From Leucogyrophana mollusca (lineage: Eukaryota; Basidiomycota; Agaricomycetes; Boletales): a stretch of 61,706 bases of DNA. Positions within the stretch are counted from its first letter, which is position 1, and every line of letters begins with the position of its first letter. The stretch spans positions 6,597 to 68,302 of the forward strand of contig MU266482.1 of assembly GCA_021014945.1 (NCBI GenBank). The letters run 5' to 3'. The position numbers and the translations under genes were made by a program. Below, piece after piece: positions 25,460-37,673 of the stretch. The notes under the pieces are model-generated. The model searched no databases. It was not told the DNA's origin and worked only from the letters and a program-made list of their open reading frames with translations.

Positions 25460-25672
25460 TCTGGACAGATATAATGATATGGGACTTTAAATTGAGATTG
25501 TAACAAAAACTGGCGTTATTTATGAGGTCTGTGTCGGAAGGAAGCGAGCTGGGGAATGTTACGCAGAGCGTCGGCAAACCTATTGCGTGACATCATAACC
25601 GGTGTTACAGTAACACTGTCACACAGTGTCACATCCGCTCGCAACTCTTTTCGTTCACCACCAAATTCTACC
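25460..25672. promoter_or_regulatory. Compact bidirectional promoter of IF1 and ATP synthase subunit h
   Basis: This 213-bp region lies between two divergent start codons. It holds two overlapping perfect inverted repeats: GTGTTAC-A-GTAACAC at 25,602-25,616 and ACACTGT-CAC-ACAGTGT at 25,613-25,629. It also holds the GTCAC-N5-GTCAC element at 25,618-25,632 seen twice elsewhere in the window. Joint control of an ATP synthase subunit and its inhibitor is inferred from this layout. Confidence 0.6.
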
Positions 25673-26278
25673 ATGTCCTCGATGCATTTCCTCAGGCAAG
25701 CGGTGAGCTCCTTCCTTTCCCAAGTAATAACATCTGCTGATAGTAATGTTGTCGAATAAAAGGCTCGTAGTGCACGGACATTCTCGACGTCGTCTGTTGC
25801 CCGTAAAGGTGCGTGCGGACGTTTCCGCATTTCGCCGACACAGTGTCGGTATGGTGCCAATGAAGAGCATTGACGAGCGGATGTAGATCTCGTGCAGGAG
25901 CTCTATGTCAAGGAATTAAAAGCCTATAAGGCTCCCCCACCAGTGCGTAGTACCATCGGTTACACGTTAACAAGCGTGCTCACAAATTCTCTACTACTCG
26001 CTGGTTCAACTTTACCTGGCACCTCGGCTCCATAGGCAAAGGATGCACACGTTGGTGCTGTCAAGGCCTACTCCCTTCCTCCCGCACCCAAAGCACCTGC
26101 ACTCCCCGCCGACCTCGCATCCGAGCTCTCAGCATATGACGCCGCAGAGCCTACAAAGGCTGAAGTAGATGCTGGTGCGAAGACGAGTGGACTGAGCGGA
26201 GAGGATGCTGGCAAGGGCGCCGATGCATTCCTGGGATTCTTGGAGGCAGATGTGAAGGTTGCCGATGCCCACCATTAG
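25673..26278 (+). CDS. ATP14: Mitochondrial ATP synthase subunit h
   Basis: Four exons (25,673-25,702; 25,763-25,808; 25,878-25,942; 26,036-26,278) join in frame to 127 residues. The N-terminus MSSMHFLRQAARSARTFSTS with SSVARK is a mitochondrial presequence. The mature part begins DVDLVQELYVKELKAYK and continues KDAHVGAVKAYS, PALPADLASELSAYDA, an Ala/Glu-rich stretch and FLGFLEADV, ending in Ala-His-His. This is the fungal subunit h family, an accessory subunit of the peripheral stalk of F1F0-ATP synthase. The start codon was chosen because an ATG at 25,556 in another frame cannot be joined to this coding sequence. Divergent from IF1. Confidence 0.82.
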
Positions 26279-26536
26279 AATAGTCTTGGATGAGTATACA
26301 GATATCATAGACGCGCTTGCGAGGACGTGTACCGTTGTTCACTAATGGTACCTTCGCCGACTACTCCTATCCCATGATTTTACAGCGCGCCTGTATCAAC
26401 GACCCAGTCACCATTGTAGGATATTCCGTGAACCAAAAGGCCGACGCCCATTGTCAAAGTTTGCTTCTTTAGGACCTCTATTACCTTATGCTTGTAGCTG
26501 TGTAACTGTGGCACTTGAGGACTAGCTTTCAATGCC

Positions 26537-28270
26537 ATGTCCCCGCCCAGCCCAGCGTTTGCAGACCGTTTTCGCATTGCCATCGTACGCATAAGCGAGC
26601 AGTATGCAGTCATTCATACTTACACTTACCGTAGGCTCTTTCGGCGCTCAAGCACAAGCCTGCAGGACAGTCCACTGCGTGTGCGTAATTACACCCAAGA
26701 CCTTCCTCCAGTCGTGCACAGGAATACTTAAGATGGCTCCTAGCTTACATCCTCGATCTCCGGGCCGCCTTCCCTCTCGCCGCCAGACACGATGCCGGGG
26801 ACGAGAGTCCCGACGCAGGTGCATGGAGAACACGCGCATTAAAGCTCGAAAGCGAGCTGCGGGAACTTCAGTCGCAACATGACTGCAACTTGGGTGGTAT
26901 GTATCTTAAAACGCGTTCTATTGACGTATATACCCCATCTTGGTCCGGCTGTACAGAACTCGCATCCCTACGTACACTTCCCCCCGAATCTGCGCCACCG
27001 CCGAAAAAGAAAGCGAAGAAGAGCTCAACCTCGAAAGATATATCAGGACAGCCCCCCGACATCGATTGTCTTCGCCGGGATTTTGACAGGCTGAAGGATC
27101 GTACGTGGGCATAACTGATCACTCCCACATCTGCTGTTGCATATACTACAATTACAAGTTGTATCGACCGATTTGGGCTTTTAGGGGGTATCGTACATCC
27201 CATATCTGACTTATTATTGACCCACAGGATACATAACAACCGCTTTCCCCACTGTGCCCTCTCTCTTCTCGTCTTTAGCCGCGCTGCAGAAGATTTCCAT
27301 CGCTACCACCCAGCCGACACCTACCCTACTTATAGCGACGGCAACACGTTCCCTGGAGGCCCTCTCACAGGTATTCCAGCACCGTGTTCTTTGCCTCTCC
27401 GGCGACACGTCTCCTACTCTAAGGTCTGAACTACTTAAAATTGTCTCCCCGCTCCTCCTCCATCTCCTCTCCTGGACGCTCCCTCCACTAGTCGCGGCTG
27501 CTTGGGTCAACTCCGCCCGTAGGTCTACCTCCTCCCAGAGAAAACAGGCGGCCGACGTGCAAGTAGAACTCGACGCGTTTCTCGGCCTCTTCACGTCGAC
27601 CATCCTCGTCCCCTTAGTTGGTTCTTTCCTCCCGTATTCGCGGGCGCATGCATCGAAGCTGTTCGCAACCAGCAGCAGAAAGAAAGTGAACGGTAGCGCG
27701 AAGCTCCGAACCCACGAGTCCGATGTGCGTGTGGATTTACTGGGCCTGCTAGGGACGATTCTATCTGCACTAGACAACAATAGCACGGTGACAGAACATG
27801 TAGCTCTAGAAGCTGCACGCGAGCTGGGGAAGGTCTTCGAGACAGGAGGAAAGAGCAAATCATCACCCCCTACTATTCACTCGACGTCAAGCCCCCGTCC
27901 AACTTCAAATCCAGATCCACCATCAAGCACGACCTCGAACCCCAGCGAGCACGACACGGCACAAGACCCTCCCCGCATACGAAATCCCGCCGACAGGGTA
28001 GAAGCACTAGCACAGAAAGATGCCGCATGGTACCTCTGTGGTGTGCTAAACCTTTGCTGTAGTACTCGGCCAAAGACCAGGTCCGGCGAAGCAGGTACCG
28101 GAGGCCTGCTGCAGGAAGCTATCATGTCGGAAGTCTCGCGCCTCATTTCTTGGATGCATCCAGAGAACGAGCGGGGGTGGGAGGTATGCCGTGAAATGTT
28201 GCTTGCTGCGTGTGAGCGGGCATGGATGCGGTGCGCGGAACACGATGGACGTGAGCTTGAGGGAAGGTGA
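26537..28270 (+). CDS. Mei4-like candidate meiotic recombination protein
   Basis: Five exons (26,537-26,584; 26,635-26,680; 26,744-26,896; 26,957-27,100; 27,228-28,270) join in frame to 477 residues. The N-terminus gives RFRIAIALSALKHKPAG, then SYILDLRA, then WRTRALKLESELRELQSQ, a short coiled coil. This order (helix with repeated Ala/Leu, KP-G, Tyr-x-x-x-Leu, Trp followed by a Leu/Glu coiled coil) recalls the N-terminus of Mei4/Rec24, which helps form meiotic double-strand breaks. A basic patch (PPPKKKAKKSS) near residue 95 could be a nuclear signal. The long last exon is mostly helical with a Ser/Pro-rich insert (about 27,855-27,970) and ends WMHPENERGWEVCREMLL. The Mei4 assignment rests on pattern only; the gene structure itself is firmer than the name. 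Confidence 0.6.
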
Positions 28271-28531
28271 CGCGCTTGTGAGGCTCTATCTAGCTTGTGT
28301 AGCATACGTGCATGAAAGCTACCGTTCAACTTTCGTGAAGTCCTTTGAACACCAAGTCAACAGCGTCGTATTAGTTTTCTGAGTCTAAGGTGTATGGAGG
28401 TACTATATTGCTCTCGTTTCTTTCATCCAGAAGGCATACATCCACCAAGCAACTTGGGAGACGATGAAGTGGGTATGTGTAACATGACGGCGACCACGCT
28501 CTACAACCAGCACACTCAAAGCACCATTTAC

Positions 28532-28998
28532 TCACTTCTCGCAAACCATGAACGATTGGGCCCCGCGTACTTCTTTGGAAGTACTGTTGGCTATCTTCGC
28601 GTAAGTGAAGGTACCGCCAGGTTCTGTAAACGGTTGAGCCTGGGTCAGCACCTGAGCAACATCAATATCAAGAAGAGCCAGTCATTACTTATAGCGTGCT
28701 TGCAATTATGGTCACTGTAGAACTGCAGGTGTTGCGTCCGGGATCCGGTGAGCTCGTTGTAGGCAAATGACTTGACATTGCCAAAGTAAGGCGTTCCTTT
28801 CAGCCATTTGCACGCCCCGCATTTTCCGAGGAGGTCCTCAACCCAAAGACGATGGCTGCCACCACAGTCAACGGTATTGGAGAGCGTCACTGCCCACTTC
28901 GAATCGGGATTCGGGTAGTCTGATCGCTTTGCAAAGTCGCAGCTGGCGCTGGCGAGACTGGCGGCGACGATGGTGACGAAGGGAATTTTGCACAACAT
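28532..28998 (-). CDS. Small secreted protein (SSP family, central copy)
   Basis: Two exons (28,998-28,689 and 28,623-28,532) join to 133 residues. A signal peptide (MLCKIPFVTIVAASLASA) precedes Cys, KWAVTL, VDCGG, LLGKCGACK, VKSFAYNEL and LQFYSDHNC. The intron falls a few codons after the FYSDxxC motif in phase 1, as in the copies at 45,503 and 57,276. The tail ends AQSFMVCEK, sharing the late Val-Cys of the family. It is a clear but old relative of the duplicated SSP genes, lying in the unique central segment. It is probably secreted; the function is unknown. I see no nearby partner gene. Confidence 0.65.
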
Positions 28999-29783
28999 CT
29001 TTTTGGAGTCGGTACAGCGTCAGTCAGTACAACTCTATGATCGTGCAAACAGTTTATGGAAAGGGTGACTCACTGGCGACGAGAGGCTCGAGGTTTCTTG
29101 GACGACTCACCTAATCCAACGACACCTTTAAGGATATGCAGATGCTCACTCAATATGAGGACCACTCAGGCGGCCCTGCTAAGCGATAGGATCAACTTAA
29201 TCATGAGCCCCGAAGTTGAGGCAATCGCGTGGGGACTTGGCTAAACGAAGTCGGCACAAATTAGTTCGATTTGTGTTGCATGTGTTGCATGGGCCGGACA
29301 GCGTGTTGCCCCAACCCGAGCACCAGAAACACTGAATGCCAATCTATGCCAATGTGCGTTTCTGTCAAGCATAAGTATGTTCCAAGAGAGCAAGCGAGTT
29401 TTATTTCCTGTAGAAGCATGGCGAATACTCCTCGGGGGTCGTCGCCGTAGTCTGTCGGTCGATGCACGGTGTCATCCAAAGACAGACTTTCCGTCGATTG
29501 TCCGTCGAAGTAGTTAAGTGAAGCATAACAGGGACGAGCTGGTCACGCGGTTGAACGCTCATAGGGCCCAATATCGAACGATGTGGGATATTTCCATGCA
29601 TATTCTTCCTTCTAGATCTATGTAAGGTAGTGGCATTACATTAGTGTGTCAGTTATGTGAGTCAATAAAATGGTGAGGACGTGCGATGGTGGTGGATGTG
29701 GGTGATGCAATGTGACAGAGCGAGGAGCAAGATAACAGAGTGGGAAAAGGCGCAGATGTGAAGGGGTAATTGACCGAGAAGTA
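28999..29783. other. Intergenic stretch, no gene recognised
   Basis: Only short unrelated frames occur. It includes the upstream region of the SSP gene and the 3' flank of the mitochondrial RNA polymerase gene. Confidence 0.5.
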
Positions 29784-32700
29784 TTATGAGAAAAAGTATT
29801 GTGATTTCTTGATTGTCTCCACGTTGAAGTCACCTTTCTTCGGTAGTGGAGGTAGCAATGTGCAAAGGTCGACGAACTTGTCCTTGAGCACGCTGTCTTC
29901 CTCCTCGTGTTCCTCTTCGTCTGTTTCCGCATCTTCTGTCTCCAAAACGGTCTGCTTCGCAGGGCGACCCCTCTTCCGTTTTTCAGGTAGCAGAGAAGAA
30001 GTCTGTGCTGAAGATGTCGATGAATGTTCGGCGATGGCTGACTCGCCGGTTTCGGACACAGTTAGGATGTCATCCAGTCCGGTGGTGCCCAGAGCCTCCG
30101 CTTGGTCGCGCGTGGCATGGATGGTAACGCCAGCGTTGGCGAGATGCTTCATGAGGTGGCCGGTCCGAAGACTAGCTAGGGGAATTTTGTAATTCTTATA
30201 GCGCTCTGTAAACTGGATAGCACCAAAACGCTGTTAATGGAGATTGAAGTGGAAAATAGGAGATGCCAACCTCATCGTGCAGCTTGCCAAGAACATCGGA
30301 AGAGTGCAGGGCGATAAAGGTGTCCCGGATGATCTCAGACATTTTGTCGATGTCACAAGCGTGAGTCCAGTAGGAATCATGCACGGATGCGAATGTGACG
30401 CCTTTGTCCTGGAAAGATATGGACAGGGATTGTAAATAGGTCAGACTGCGGAAGACGCTGCACATACCAAGCATTCTATAGCAGTCAGCATCATGTGCGT
30501 TGCATCGAGGCTGTGAATGAAATTGGGCGGGAAAGCAGAAGCTTGTTTCGACGCATTCACTGTATCGTTCGGGCAGAATCTCAATAACATGATAGGCAAA
30601 TAGGTACCACATTAACCAACCTTCAGCCGGTGAGTTTGGATCCGAGATAAAGACGGTCTGTAATGCCGTCATTATCTGCTTTCTCTTCGTCTTGCGGTAA
30701 GGCTGGACAATTGGCAGACCAAGCGGGGTTGTCCATATCACCGACGTCATTTGCTCCTTGCGAATGCGATTTGGTGCAACGCCGTAGCCAGAACGTTTAC
30801 GTATACGGTGCTCACAGAGAGCATCTGGAATGCGGTCCTCAGGGATCGATTTAGCGATGAGCCGTGCGCAGAGATTGAGCCAAGTTTGAATAGATTTGGC
30901 GCCGCTGAAAAGATCACCGATACAAGAGAGCGTCTGTGATATAGCATATGAGTTCTGGCATATGACGGCGAATGCATGAACAAACCTTTTTGGCAAGATA
31001 GGCTGCAGCGGACCAACACTCTTCCTCTGGGATATCCTTCCTATCCTTGAGCTGCCTCTCAATTTGTTCACGGGCACCAATGTACGTGACGCCGTACACG
31101 GTTGTCATGACCTGCATAATGAAGTTGCAATGTATCAGGGTAAGCTGCTTCACTTCCGAAACACTGGACTTACAGTTTGTTTGACGACCTTTCTTGATAC
31201 TTTACCGGCGAGCAGCTTTGCGTATTTATCTCCCTTCTTAAGGTCCTCTTCGAGCAGGCGCTCAACCATGTTCGCAACGTATGTGTAAACATCCGAAGGA
31301 CGATCCGTCACACTCAAGTTAACTTGTGCTGCTCCCTGGTTATCTCCTCCGAGGGCAGCATAGTGCTGAAGACCATTGCATGTGCCATCTTGGTGAACGG
31401 GCAGCGCAGATTGATAACCTTCGGGGTCGCCAGACTCGAGCGCAGATCGAAGTTCCATACAAGTTGCGAGACACTGCCAAGGATCATCGGCTTTTGCCCA
31501 CCAACGACGGCCCTGTCGATGAGGAGTATGTATTAGAACACCGGAAACATAGACGGTCAGAACAGACGTACTTCTAGCGGGTTCTCGGCGCTATCATAAA
31601 CATCATCGAGGTGCTGCATGACAAAGTCAACGCGCTCGTCGAAATTGCCCTTGTCAAAACCATACAAATTGGCCAAGTGAATCTTTAGCCACCGTAGGCC
31701 GCGCTCGCCAAGCGGTTTCGCTTCGCCAAACATGAGCAGACCACGACTGAGGTCGTCTCCGATATGATTTAGATGCGGGGGAATAGGATACGCACGGCCG
31801 CGGAAGTCAAGATTATGCGGGAGATACATTTTGTCGCCGAGGAACTGAGGTCGCGTCAATATGTATATCACTGGTACAACTTAGATCACTTACAGCACGG
31901 GCGATCTCAATCTTGTAATTGACACTACACCGATCGGAGTGATTGCTCGCTTTCTCCTGCATGTACGCCTTGAGACGCTGGCCATAAATGCTTTTCGCCT
32001 TCATGTCGGTGTCCAAGTTGGCAGGTTTCTCGGGTTCCGGCTGATCATATACAGCTGGAGGGATCTTTCCAAGCCGTTCACCGGAGTTCCAGATTCTCAG
32101 AACAACATCAAATATTCTCCTGTTGATCCGCCACGGCGTGTGCCCAAGTACATCGAGTCCAGCGTAAACGAGCTCAAGATTGCCCAGTTTGGATGCGCGC
32201 TGGAGGTAGGTCTGCTGTTCCTGCGAGTCCTTGAAACGCATCGCAGCCGCTGAAGTAAAGTTAGTATTAGGAGATCGCAACGGTAGGTAGAACCAACATT
32301 TGTTATAAAGGTATCCCCCTTTGTCGTAGTCAACCCAAGGTTTCGGAGGTACCAACATGGGGAGGTGACGAGGGTGGAGAGTTTCACGAAGGCCATCCTT
32401 TGCTATCCGCTCTGCTACAACAGGGTTCAGCCGCACGACGCCCAGCTTTTGCCCGCGGACGTATTCGTACGCGTGGTAAAACGCTGGTTGGTTTTCAGAA
32501 CTGTGAGGGAGAGTGAGCACAGGCAAACAGCGTGGGCTAGTGCTGGCACATACATAGTCTCCCCGGTCCGTTTATCCAATGCAGTCCGTTCAACGGTCGC
32601 AATGTCCATCAAACAGTCTACCAATATACTACCCACGCGAACACGGAGTAACTGCGTCCACTCCGCCGTCCATTCCTCGCTATCCTCCATGTATTTCGCT

Positions 32701-34417
32701 GCCGTCACGCGTCGGGCGTGCAAGTCGCGATATCCTAGTCCGGTAAAGAACCCAAACTCACCCGGTCGTGAGTGTGCCGGTATCGTGATGTTATTGCGCT
32801 TGCACATTTCTGCCTTGTACTCGTTCTCGATGGCTCGACCAACAGTAAGCAACGCACGAGCGGTCTTCATCCCGTCGGAGACTCCGCCGCTACCGTGAAG
32901 ACGCATGATTTCCAGGATGGTGATGAGAGAGAGCTTCTCAGGTTTTACGAGGGACAGGAAAGGTCCCATTCGAGGTGACCTGTTGTGCGGTGCTGGAATT
33001 TGAATAGAAATAAGTTGCTGAATTGGGATGCAATGGTTATATACTTGCCCATTCTCTCTTCAGCAGCAACAATATTCTGGATCTCAGCTTCCAGGCGCGT
33101 TTTCAACTTCTGATGCCATGCCCACATCCACTTTTGCAGATCCGCTTGCTGAAGGCCACGGCTTCCCAGGCCGAGTTCATCGAATAAGTCTGCTTCATGC
33201 TTCAATCTTTCAACGGCAACATCATATACGGATTCTTCAAGCAGTTTTTGCCGTGATGCCACGTCTTCCGGTAGAACTCTGCGAGCAAGTAGGACTTGTG
33301 CAAGATGTTTTCGGAGGTTATTCAAGTTGAACGGTATCTCTTCTTGGGGCACCGAAGATACGACAGAGCCATCTTCCTGTACAATGTCATCCGCCTGGGC
33401 CTGCGACGAGATTATAAGTTTTAATAGTCGCCCAAGGAAAAGAATCGCTGACCCGCATGCGCATTACTGGAGTGACCTCTGGAACATCTTCCAAGGGGTC
33501 GGACGACTGGGTGCCCAGGGCCTCCGCTTGGCCCAGCTCAGAAACAATTTGCGACATGTTAAGGTCAACCGCAGCTTTCGAAAGCAGTCTTATTGCTTGG
33601 GATGCCTCTTCTGAGGAAGTAAAGACACGATCCGCAACTATTGCAGTGACGGAAAGTTGACGGTCCACAATGCCAGTGAGGAGTTGATTTGGGTGCCGTG
33701 CCAGGGAAACATCAACAGGCGTGTCCGATGCAGGGCCGAATCTGATCAACAAACTTAGCCCTGGTACAAGATAGCATATGTTTTAGGTACGCACCTAATC
33801 CATGCAAGCAGCATAATGGCATAACTGGCGGCGGTCGGTTGAACCTTCTCGCTACCACTTTCCATTATGTCAAATAACTGCCAGGCGTCATCCACCCACA
33901 ATGCCCGATCTTGCGGTTCTTTCGTGAAAGCCATCTCAAGGTAGGCTTCCAAGAAAGAATTGTAAATCCGAGCCTCCAGCAATGACTCTCCACCGGCGGT
34001 CGCTCGTAGACGTTCAAAAACGCTCTTAGCGCGTGGAACGTCATATGAATTGTGAAGACAAGCGTCCATGACAGCGAGTTGGTCCTGTGTCGGAGAATCC
34101 GTGAAGTAAAAGTTATTTAAAGCAGAAGTCTTATCGTCTGGTAGGGGCGTAGGCAGAATGGTATATGGTGTACGGCGTCGGAGGAACCCCTGCATATCGT
34201 TGACGAAATGTAGTGATTCATCTTTGGGGATTTCTCGTCCCTTGGCCATGTAAGACGGATACTCTGGGTGCGGTAGCTGAACCTGCGCGAAGGCGGAGGC
34301 AGGCGCGTTGGCTCTTTTCGAGGGGGTGGAATAAAGACGAGCTGGCCGAGGGAGGCGCTGCCTGGAGTACGACACCAAAGTCGTCTCCAGAGTGCGCGCT
34401 GACGTTCGGGGCAACAT
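29784..34417 (-). CDS. RPO41: Mitochondrial DNA-directed RNA polymerase (T7-like, single subunit)
   Basis: It transcribes the mitochondrial genome in the matrix. The start at 34,417 gives [20 protein letters not shown] with RLYSTPSK, a mitochondrial presequence; the first 250 or so residues resemble the helical/PPR-like N-terminal extension. The polymerase domain includes [37 protein letters not shown] (first catalytic Asp), [16 protein letters not shown] (motif B with Lys and Tyr), [14 protein letters not shown] and [13 protein letters not shown] (second catalytic Asp). The C-terminus is [12 protein letters not shown] to SQYFFS, the standard end with the Phe-Ala-like foot. Between the catalytic core and this end lies an insertion with an AT-hook-like KRKRGRPAK followed by an acidic run. 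Several short introns interrupt the gene. It is divergent from beta adaptin, 239 bp away. Confidence 0.93.
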
Positions 34418-34656
34418 TTTGCTGTTGAAGTCGGCCTATGGCTCGTGAATGTAAACCGTTGCGGTAGAGCAGCGGCTTGGATTTGCAAAATTTTGGACGC
34501 GGTCGCGATCTGCATTCCTGCGAGACTGGGACGTAGCGGAGATCCAACATGACCGACGGCAGGCGGTGCCGAGGGGCTCAGACTCTTGGCGGAGCCCAAA
34601 GTGGCCATTAGACCATTTCGTGCTTAGTCATCCCTTATAACCCTCGCCTTCGCCAG
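34418..34656. promoter_or_regulatory. Bidirectional promoter of RPO41 and beta adaptin
   Basis: This 239-bp spacer between the two start codons has no convincing coding content. No GTCAC-N5-GTCAC element was seen here. Confidence 0.5.
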
Positions 34657-37275
34657 ATGAGCATACGAGCACCGCGGAAAGGCGAAAACTATGAACTCAG
34701 TGTCGATCTCAACAGCGAATACCGTGACAAGAGGAAGGATGCCATCAAGAGGGTCATAGCCTCCATGACTGTCGGGAAAGGTATCGTGGTCCACTTGCTG
34801 GTGCTGGTACACCAAACCTTCATGATCTATAGATGTCAGCGGTCTGTTCCCGGACGTCCTAAAAAATATGCAGACGGAAGACCTGGAGCAGAAGAAACTA
34901 GTGTATCTTTATCTCATGAACTACGCGAAAACCCAGCCGGAACTCGTCATATTGGCCGTGAACACATTCGTGAAAGACTCTGAAGATCCCAACCCCCTTG
35001 TCCGAGCGCTGGCGATCCGGACCATGGGGTGTCTGCGCGCGGAGAAGATAATCGACTATCTCTGTGACCCGCTACAACGATCGCTGAAGGACGAGAATCC
35101 CTACGTTAGAAAGACTGCGGCCCTCTGCGTCGCGAAATTGTACGATCTCAAACCGGAGTTGGTGATTGACAATGGATTTCTGGAGCAACTACATGAAATG
35201 ATCTCGGACAGTAACCCAATGGTGAGTGCTATTCAGAATTGCCCATGGTATGATCCCTATACAGCAATCACAGGTGGTCGCAAATACTGTTGCCGCGTTG
35301 ACCGACATACACACCGCCGCGACGTCAAATTCTACCCCTGCCGCATCTGGCGACCCCGCGATCTTTGTTATTACTTCAAATATCCTCAATAAACTTCTGA
35401 TCGCTCTAAACGAGTGCTCGGAATGGGGCCGGGTTGCAATTCTGAATGCCTTGGCACGATATACTGCGCAGGATGATAAGGAGAGCGAGCACATCTGCGA
35501 GCGCGTTGTACCGCAGTTTCAACATGTTAACGGAAGTGTGGTGCTGGCCGCGGTCAAGGTATATCTATTCGCGCTGCCTGTAGACGAAGATAGCTAATGG
35601 GTACCGCAGGTGATTATGATCCATATGCGCGGTGTACGGCGAGAGGACCTCGTGAAACAATTGATACGGAAAATGGCACCCCCACTTGTAACGCTGCTAT
35701 CTTCTCCTCCTGAGGTCCAGTGGGTGGCTCTTCGGAACATCAACCTCTTGCTTCAGAAGCGCTCAGACTTGCTATCGAACGAGATGCGCGTGTTTTTCTG
35801 CAAGTATAATGATCCCCTGTATGTCAAAGTGGAGAAACTCGATATCATGGTTCGACTGGCTAGCGAAAATAATGTGGACGCTCTGTTGAGCGAGTTAAAG
35901 GAGTACGTCGCGCCGTCACATTGGTCTACCATCCCAAAACGTTGACACTGTCTGGAAATAGGTATGCTTCGGAGGTCGACGTTGATTTCGTCCGCAAGAG
36001 CATCAAAGCTATCGGACAGACAGCTATCAAGATCGATAATGCTGCCGAGCGATGCGTAAACGTCCTTTTAGAGCTCATTGGTACGCGTGTCAGCTACGTG
36101 GTTCAGGAGGCTGTTGTTGTAATGAAAGTCAGCCTCTTGCGTCTCTTTTTCGGGATGTGACTTCAACTAAGTCGTGTTTCCAGGATATATTCAGAAAATA
36201 TCCTTCAACATACGAAGGGGTCATTCCAACCTTGTGCGCCAATCTAGAGGAACTGGACGAACCGGAAGCGAAGGCGTCACTCATTTGGATCATTGGCGAA
36301 TACGCGGATAAAATTGACAATGCGGATGAGCTGCTAGGCATCTATGTGGATTCCTTCATCGAAGAATCGTACCAGGTAATGACAGCAATTCACCGTTCTT
36401 TAACCGAATTAGACGATGCATTGTTAGGTACAACTGCAAACGTTGACTGCAGTTGTAAAGCTATTCTTGAAGAAGCCAGACTCCTCTCAGGGTGTGGTAC
36501 AAAGAGTCCTCACGACCGCAACTAAAGATTGCGATTCCCCTGACGTCCGTGATCGGGCCTACATCTACTGGCGACTTCTGTCAACAGATCCTGGTGCCGC
36601 AAAGGTTAGTTTACAGACTTTTCCGCTTGTACGACATCATCTGATCCTCTGATCTGATAGGCTGTTGTTTTGGCTCACAGGCCTCCTATTTCCATTCCGA
36701 GGACAACAGTATCCCCAGCTTTGCTCGAAGAGCTCCTCGGAGAGATATCAAGTTTGGCTAGTGTTTACCACAAGCCTGCGGAGACGTTTGTAGGGCACGG
36801 AAGAGTTGGTGCTGATTCCGTTCAGCGGAAAGGACCCGAGTGAGCACGTGTTATTTTCTTCCATTTCATGTCGTACTTATCGCCTCGCTATCTCAGTTTA
36901 TCGGACGACAGATTTTCCGCACAGAAGGCCCTGCAGACGGTTGTTGCTGGGCAGCAAGCTGAGAATCTCCTCGACTTCGATGATGCCCCAGCTCAGGATG
37001 ACCGACCTTCTGGACTCGCCGCTACACAAATTCTGCCTTCTACTCCAGCCGCAGCAAACTTCCTCTCGGGAACGTCAGCCAACCCACTGGACGACCTGGT
37101 ATCAATATTCGGTGGCATGGGAACAGCGGGAGGCGGGGGCGGACTTGCAGGCAATGGGCTGGATGGGCTGGCGTCTCCATCGGCGGCGTTGCCACCAACT
37201 ACCCTAGCGCCTTCTCTTTCGACATCACCGGTATCTGTACAGAAACCGCAGGAGGACCTTCTGGGTTTGTTTTGA
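34657..37275 (+). CDS. APL2: AP-1-type adaptor complex beta subunit (beta adaptin)
   Basis: The beta subunit of a clathrin adaptor complex, acting at the trans-Golgi/endosome (AP-1), or at the plasma membrane if AP-2. [20 protein letters not shown] is followed across an intron by [130 protein letters not shown] and [12 protein letters not shown]: the armadillo-like trunk in the usual order. The hinge has [11 protein letters not shown] and a clathrin box (NLLDFDD) near 36,970, with a second LLGLF-type motif at the very C-terminus. There is no ear domain, as in several fungal AP-1 beta chains, which is why I prefer APL2 to APL1. About nine short introns are needed. Confidence 0.88.
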
Positions 37276-37673
37276 GATTGCGGTTGGGACATTAGCATGT
37301 GATTCGTATCGCGACGATATCACAGCCAGACATGGGAAAGATTGTTTTCTCGGAATGTACCAAGGGGCTACCACGATAACAATTCCCAACACTGACTCCC
37401 TTAGTTGCCTTTGTTTGTTCGCTTCCGGGGTCCTGATTTTCACTTTTTGACAATCTTTTTAGTGAGCAAATAATTTATTGTGGACTCTTGGACAGTTATG
37501 ATGGATCATCGACAAGAAAGAATAAATCTCGAGCTTCGAGAATACTTTCTCAGCTTGCTGGATGTCGCCGAGACAAACACAGTTTTTGCTCTGACACCGT
37601 GTCCGAATCCAGCCAAAGGGTTTGTCAGCGCCCTCAATAATAGGTACTCATATATGCTCGCTGCTCTGTTATT

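Noticed and set aside
25556..25759. 67-codon frame as the start of ATP14
   Set aside because: No splice joins it in frame to the subunit h exons; the ATG at 25,673 gives a continuous 127-residue protein with a presequence.
26380..26613. 77-codon minus-strand frame
   Set aside because: It is antisense to the first exon and intron of the Mei4-like gene and shows no recognisable motif; a short real gene cannot be fully excluded.
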